Shown here piece by piece: positions 15,750 through 16,259 of a DNA stretch of 16,259 nucleotides; positions within the stretch are counted from its first letter, which is position 1, and each line of letters starts with the position of its first letter. A program made the translations under genes and the position numbers. The notes below the pieces were generated by a model. The model saw only the letters and a list, made by a program, of their open reading frames with translations. It made no database searches and was not told the DNA's origin. The DNA comes from Gracilaria vermiculophylla (lineage: Eukaryota > Rhodophyta > Florideophyceae > Gracilariales > Gracilariaceae), in assembly GCA_019155205.2 (NCBI GenBank), contig JAHNZQ020000308.1, forward strand, positions 5,021,469-5,037,727. Reading direction: 5' to 3'.

Positions 15750-16259
15750 AGTTGCCTCAGACGGATAATCCGATAGTGCCTCGGATCCACACGCACAAAA
15801 TCGTTGAGAAAGACGGGTTCCCGGTTTCAACTTTGATGTGAGTAACGGTAGAGTAATGTCCGATATTAAACACCAGATGCGAATTGCTCGTCCTCAATCG
15901 TTTTTCCGTCGTATACACTCATCATTATACACATCAAACAGTTATAGTGACGAAGACAGGAACAGTTATGAGCGTCAGACACACACAATTGACTAGTGCC
16001 AGTCACATGAGAGCGTTGTGCACTTGGGAACAAAATTTCGGTACCCAAGAATTTCGAGATGTTTAAAGATGAATATAGGGATTACGCCATAGCGAAATTC
16101 TGCATCGAAACTGCAAAGATACTGTAATGTTAAAAAGTCGTTGTACTTGCAGTCGCAATCCTCACATACGTTACAAAATTAGTTTACGCTTTAGACTACA
16201 GGAGCATGTCAGGAGTATTACATCCCTTGATGCCTCACCCTATGCCTATTGTTCTATAC
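15750..16259. other. No gene seen
   Basis: About 510 bp downstream of the right-hand gene. The short frames on both strands near 15866-16066 mirror each other and have no protein-like features. I see no repeat, RNA gene or transposon end. The first part would be the 3' untranslated region of the gene ending at 15749. Confidence 0.5.

Overview
This window is eukaryotic, repeat-rich DNA made of several mobile elements at different stages of decay, with two longer open frames at its edges. There are no bacterial-style operons, Shine-Dalgarno starts, RNA genes or CRISPR arrays. The elements found (a Ty3/gypsy LTR retrotransposon, a piggyBac-like transposase carrying a YqaJ-type nuclease, and a Tc1/mariner remnant) together suggest a microbial eukaryote such as an oomycete or a red or other alga. 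The sequence alone does not fix the lineage.

Left edge (1-1640): a minus-strand open frame of 313 codons starts at 940 and runs off the window. It is uninterrupted, has four short internal repeats and ends in a Lys/Arg- and Ser-rich stretch; I do not recognise it. Behind it lies about 700 bp with one 111-codon open stretch lacking Met.

1644-6981: a minus-strand Ty3/gypsy retrotransposon. In transcription order it has one 5' LTR (6981 to 6614, TG...CA, TATA box), a primer-binding site starting TGGTAGC, a long leader, an intact-looking gag, then pol as protease, reverse transcriptase, RNase H, integrase and a chromodomain-like tail. Pol is dead: about fifteen stops and one frameshift. No 3' LTR is visible, so the element is cut off near 1500-1640.

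7009-11048: a roughly 4.04 kb DNA transposon, the most interesting part. It has split terminal inverted repeats and, inside them, palindromes that share a motif with the repeats. A single minus-strand gene (10772 to 7334, about 1,146 codons) fills it. Eight internal stops and one frameshift break it up, but the pieces lie in register and read as one protein: a piggyBac-like DDE transposase core, a YqaJ/lambda-exonuclease-like nuclease inserted between the second and third catalytic acids, and a C-terminal Cys-rich zinc module.

11201-12884: a badly decayed plus-strand gene or gene pair, helical and charged, with no recognised family. 12950-14215: short repeats, a hairpin, and a wrecked plus-strand Tc1/mariner transposase with DD34E spacing whose final acid is now Lys. 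14216-16259: a GC-rich tract leading into a 388-codon plus-strand open frame that may be a host gene of unknown function, then about 500 bp with nothing visible. Apart from gag and the two edge frames, little here looks able to make a working protein.
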